Source: Streptomyces rubradiris (lineage in GTDB: Bacteria > Actinomycetota > Actinomycetes > Streptomycetales > Streptomycetaceae). From it: 64,000 nucleotides of DNA. The first letter of the stretch is position 1; the number at the start of each line of letters is the position of its first letter. Of this stretch, positions 62,750-64,000 are shown in pieces. The stretch covers positions 2,976,001 through 3,040,000 of the forward strand of contig NZ_BNEA01000015.1 of the NCBI RefSeq assembly GCF_016860525.1, in the 5' to 3' direction. The position numbers were made by a program, and so were the translations under genes. Below the pieces are notes generated by a model. It made no database searches. It saw only the letters and a list, made by a program, of their open reading frames with translations, and was not told where the DNA came from.

Positions 62750-63958
62750 ATGGCTGTGAACACGTCCCCGGAGTCCCCCCTGCCCGTAGGCGAGGTGTCG
62801 CGGCTGATCGGGGGATGGATCGACCGGCTCGGCGCGGTGTGGGTCGAAGGGCAGATCACGCAGTTGTCGCGCCGCCCCGGCGCCGGTGTCGTGTTCCTCA
62901 CGCTGCGCGACCCGTCGCACGACATCTCCGTCAGCGTGACCTGCTACCGCCAGGTCTTCGACGCGGTCGCGGACGTCGTCGGCGAGGGCGCCCGTGTCGT
63001 CGTACTGGCGAAGCCGGAGTGGTACGCGCCCCGCGGCCAGCTGTCCCTGCGCGCCGCCGAGATAAGGCCCGTCGGCGTCGGTGAGCTGCTGGCCCGGCTG
63101 GAGCAGCTGAAGAAGTCCCTGGCCGCGGAGGGGCTCTTCGCGCCGGAGCGGAAGACGGCGCTGCCGTTCCTGCCGCAGCTGATCGGGCTGGTGTGCGGGC
63201 GGGCCTCCGCCGCGGAGCGGGACGTGCTGGAGAACGCCCGGTACCGCTGGCCCGCCGTCCGCTTCGAGGTGCGCAACGTCCCCGTGCAGGGCGTGCACGC
63301 CGTCCCGCAGGTCGTGCAGGCGGTCAAGGAGCTCGACGCGATGGACGAGGTGGACGTGATCATCGTCGCGCGCGGCGGCGGCAGCGTGGAGGATCTGCTG
63401 CCGTTCTCCGACGAGCAGCTGGTGCGGGCGGTGGCCGGCTGCCGTACGCCCGTGGTGTCGGCGATCGGGCACGAGCCGGACACCCCGCTGCTGGACTACG
63501 TCGCCGATCTGCGCGCTTCCACGCCGACGGACGCGGCCAAGAAAGTCGTGCCCGACGTGGGCGAGGAGCTGGAGCGGGTGCGGATGCTGCGCGACCGGGC
63601 CCGGCGGTGCGCCGCCGCGTTCGTGGAGCGGGAGGAGCGCGGGCTGGCGCACGCCCTGGCCCGGCCGGCGATACAGGACCCGCACCGGATGCTCGACGAG
63701 CGCGCCGACCACGTGCTGTCCCTGCTGGAGCGCGGCCGGCGGACGCTGGGACATCTGCTGGACCGCGCGGACTCGGAGCTGACGCACACGCACGCGCGCG
63801 TGGTGGCCCTCTCCCCCGCGGCGACGCTGCGGCGCGGCTACGCGGTGCTGCAACGGGCGGACGGGCACGTGGTGCGCGATCCGGCCGAGGTGACGGCGGG
63901 CGAGGCGCTGCGGGCCCGCGTCGCCGACGGTGAACTGACTGTGAAGGTGGACGGATGA
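62750..63958 (+). CDS. xseA: Exodeoxyribonuclease VII large subunit
   Basis: 402 residues from ATG 62750. N-terminal OB-fold: [20 protein letters not shown] and [20 protein letters not shown]. The catalytic domain has [40 protein letters not shown] and [15 protein letters not shown]. The C-terminus is a coiled coil with the final [20 protein letters not shown]. Single-stranded DNA exonuclease in repair. The stop overlaps the next start (ATGA), giving coupled translation with xseB. The usual actinobacterial ispH-xseA-xseB neighbourhood, with a permease gene in between. Confidence 0.97.
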   Translation: MAVNTSPESPLPVGEVSRLIGGWIDRLGAVWVEGQITQLSRRPGAGVVFLTLRDPSHDISVSVTCYRQVFDAVADVVGEGARVVVLAKPEWYAPRGQLSLRAAEIRPVGVGELLARLEQLKKSLAAEGLFAPERKTALPFLPQLIGLVCGRASAAERDVLENARYRWPAVRFEVRNVPVQGVHAVPQVVQAVKELDAMDEVDVIIVARGGGSVEDLLPFSDEQLVRAVAGCRTPVVSAIGHEPDTPLLDYVADLRASTPTDAAKKVVPDVGEELERVRMLRDRARRCAAAFVEREERGLAHALARPAIQDPHRMLDERADHVLSLLERGRRTLGHLLDRADSELTHTHARVVALSPAATLRRGYAVLQRADGHVVRDPAEVTAGEALRARVADGELTVKVDG

Positions 63959-64000
63959 CGAGCAAGGTGGACGAGGCGCTCTCCTACGAGCAGGCCCGGG
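63955..64000 (+). CDS. xseB: Exodeoxyribonuclease VII small subunit (partial, runs off the window)
   Basis: ATG 63955 overlaps the xseA stop in ATGA. The visible residues [15 protein letters not shown] match the N-terminus of XseB (the 'lSYEqAr' motif). The rest lies beyond the window. Confidence 0.9.
   Translation, partial: MTSKVDEALSYEQAR

Overview
The window is high-GC actinobacterial DNA, almost certainly Streptomyces. Supporting signs are GTG starts, SpoIIE-type phosphatases, a GntR/UTRA regulator, polyphosphate glucokinase, and ispH, ychF, xseA and xseB in a typical chromosomal arrangement. Both ends are core chromosome: a broken-off 3' end of a succinate dehydrogenase/fumarate reductase iron-sulfur gene on the left, and ychF - ppgK - ispH - APC permease - xseA - xseB on the right. 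The middle is accessory DNA.

Layout. (1) 1-13.5 kb: signalling, Nudix, SPOR, GntR, septum-formation-like, serpin, aldo/keto reductase and SRPBCC genes. (2) 13.8-20.1 kb: an island of secreted-looking repeat and lectin proteins: FG-GAP plus ricin-type lectin, a second lectin-like protein, an aerolysin/ETX-like beta-pore-forming candidate with a small low-complexity partner, and an NHL-propeller plus ricin-type protein. The FG-GAP and NHL genes have very recent DNA repeat expansions. (3) 20.7-29.6 kb: two complementary broken pieces of a coenzyme-F420 ligase (CofE)-like gene, sharing a 74-bp near-identical segment. They bracket a flavoprotein gene and a five-gene operon: GMC oxidoreductase, VioB-type ferritin-like protein, FAD-sorbitol-dehydrogenase-type small subunit, and two sugar-phosphate isomerase/epimerase TIM barrels. 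(4) 29.8-56.9 kb: a polyketide/nonribosomal peptide gene cluster. (5) 57-64 kb: core genes.

How the cluster works (inference from domains). The minus-strand operon is FabF-like KS, P450, KSQ-ACP loading protein without an AT, KS-AT-DH-KR-ACP-Cy, then A-PCP-TE. The A-domain pocket residues read D-L-Y-N-L-S-L-I-W-K, the cysteine code, and the condensation-like domain carries the heterocyclization DxxxxD motif. An iterative PKS joined to a Cys-loading Cy/A/PCP/TE, with a P450 and two FabF-type ketosynthases (the known target of thiotetronates), is the architecture of thiotetronic acid antibiotics (thiolactomycin/thiotetromycin family). A divergent wing adds crotonyl-CoA carboxylase/reductase and a tandem 3-hydroxyacyl-CoA dehydrogenase, pointing to an ethylmalonyl-CoA extender. 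The other wing holds a type II thioesterase, a KASIII-like enzyme, and a P450 - ferredoxin - asparagine-synthase-like amidotransferase set. That last trio fits the oxidation/amidation of an ethyl side chain known from thiotetroamide (Tu 3010-type) biosynthesis. A large LuxR-family (LAL) regulator sits in the middle. Related G-tract/C-tract inverted motifs occur in both divergent promoter regions.

Least explained parts: the GMC/ferritin-like/SldS-like/TIM-barrel operon inside the split CofE pseudogene, and the pore-former plus lectin island.
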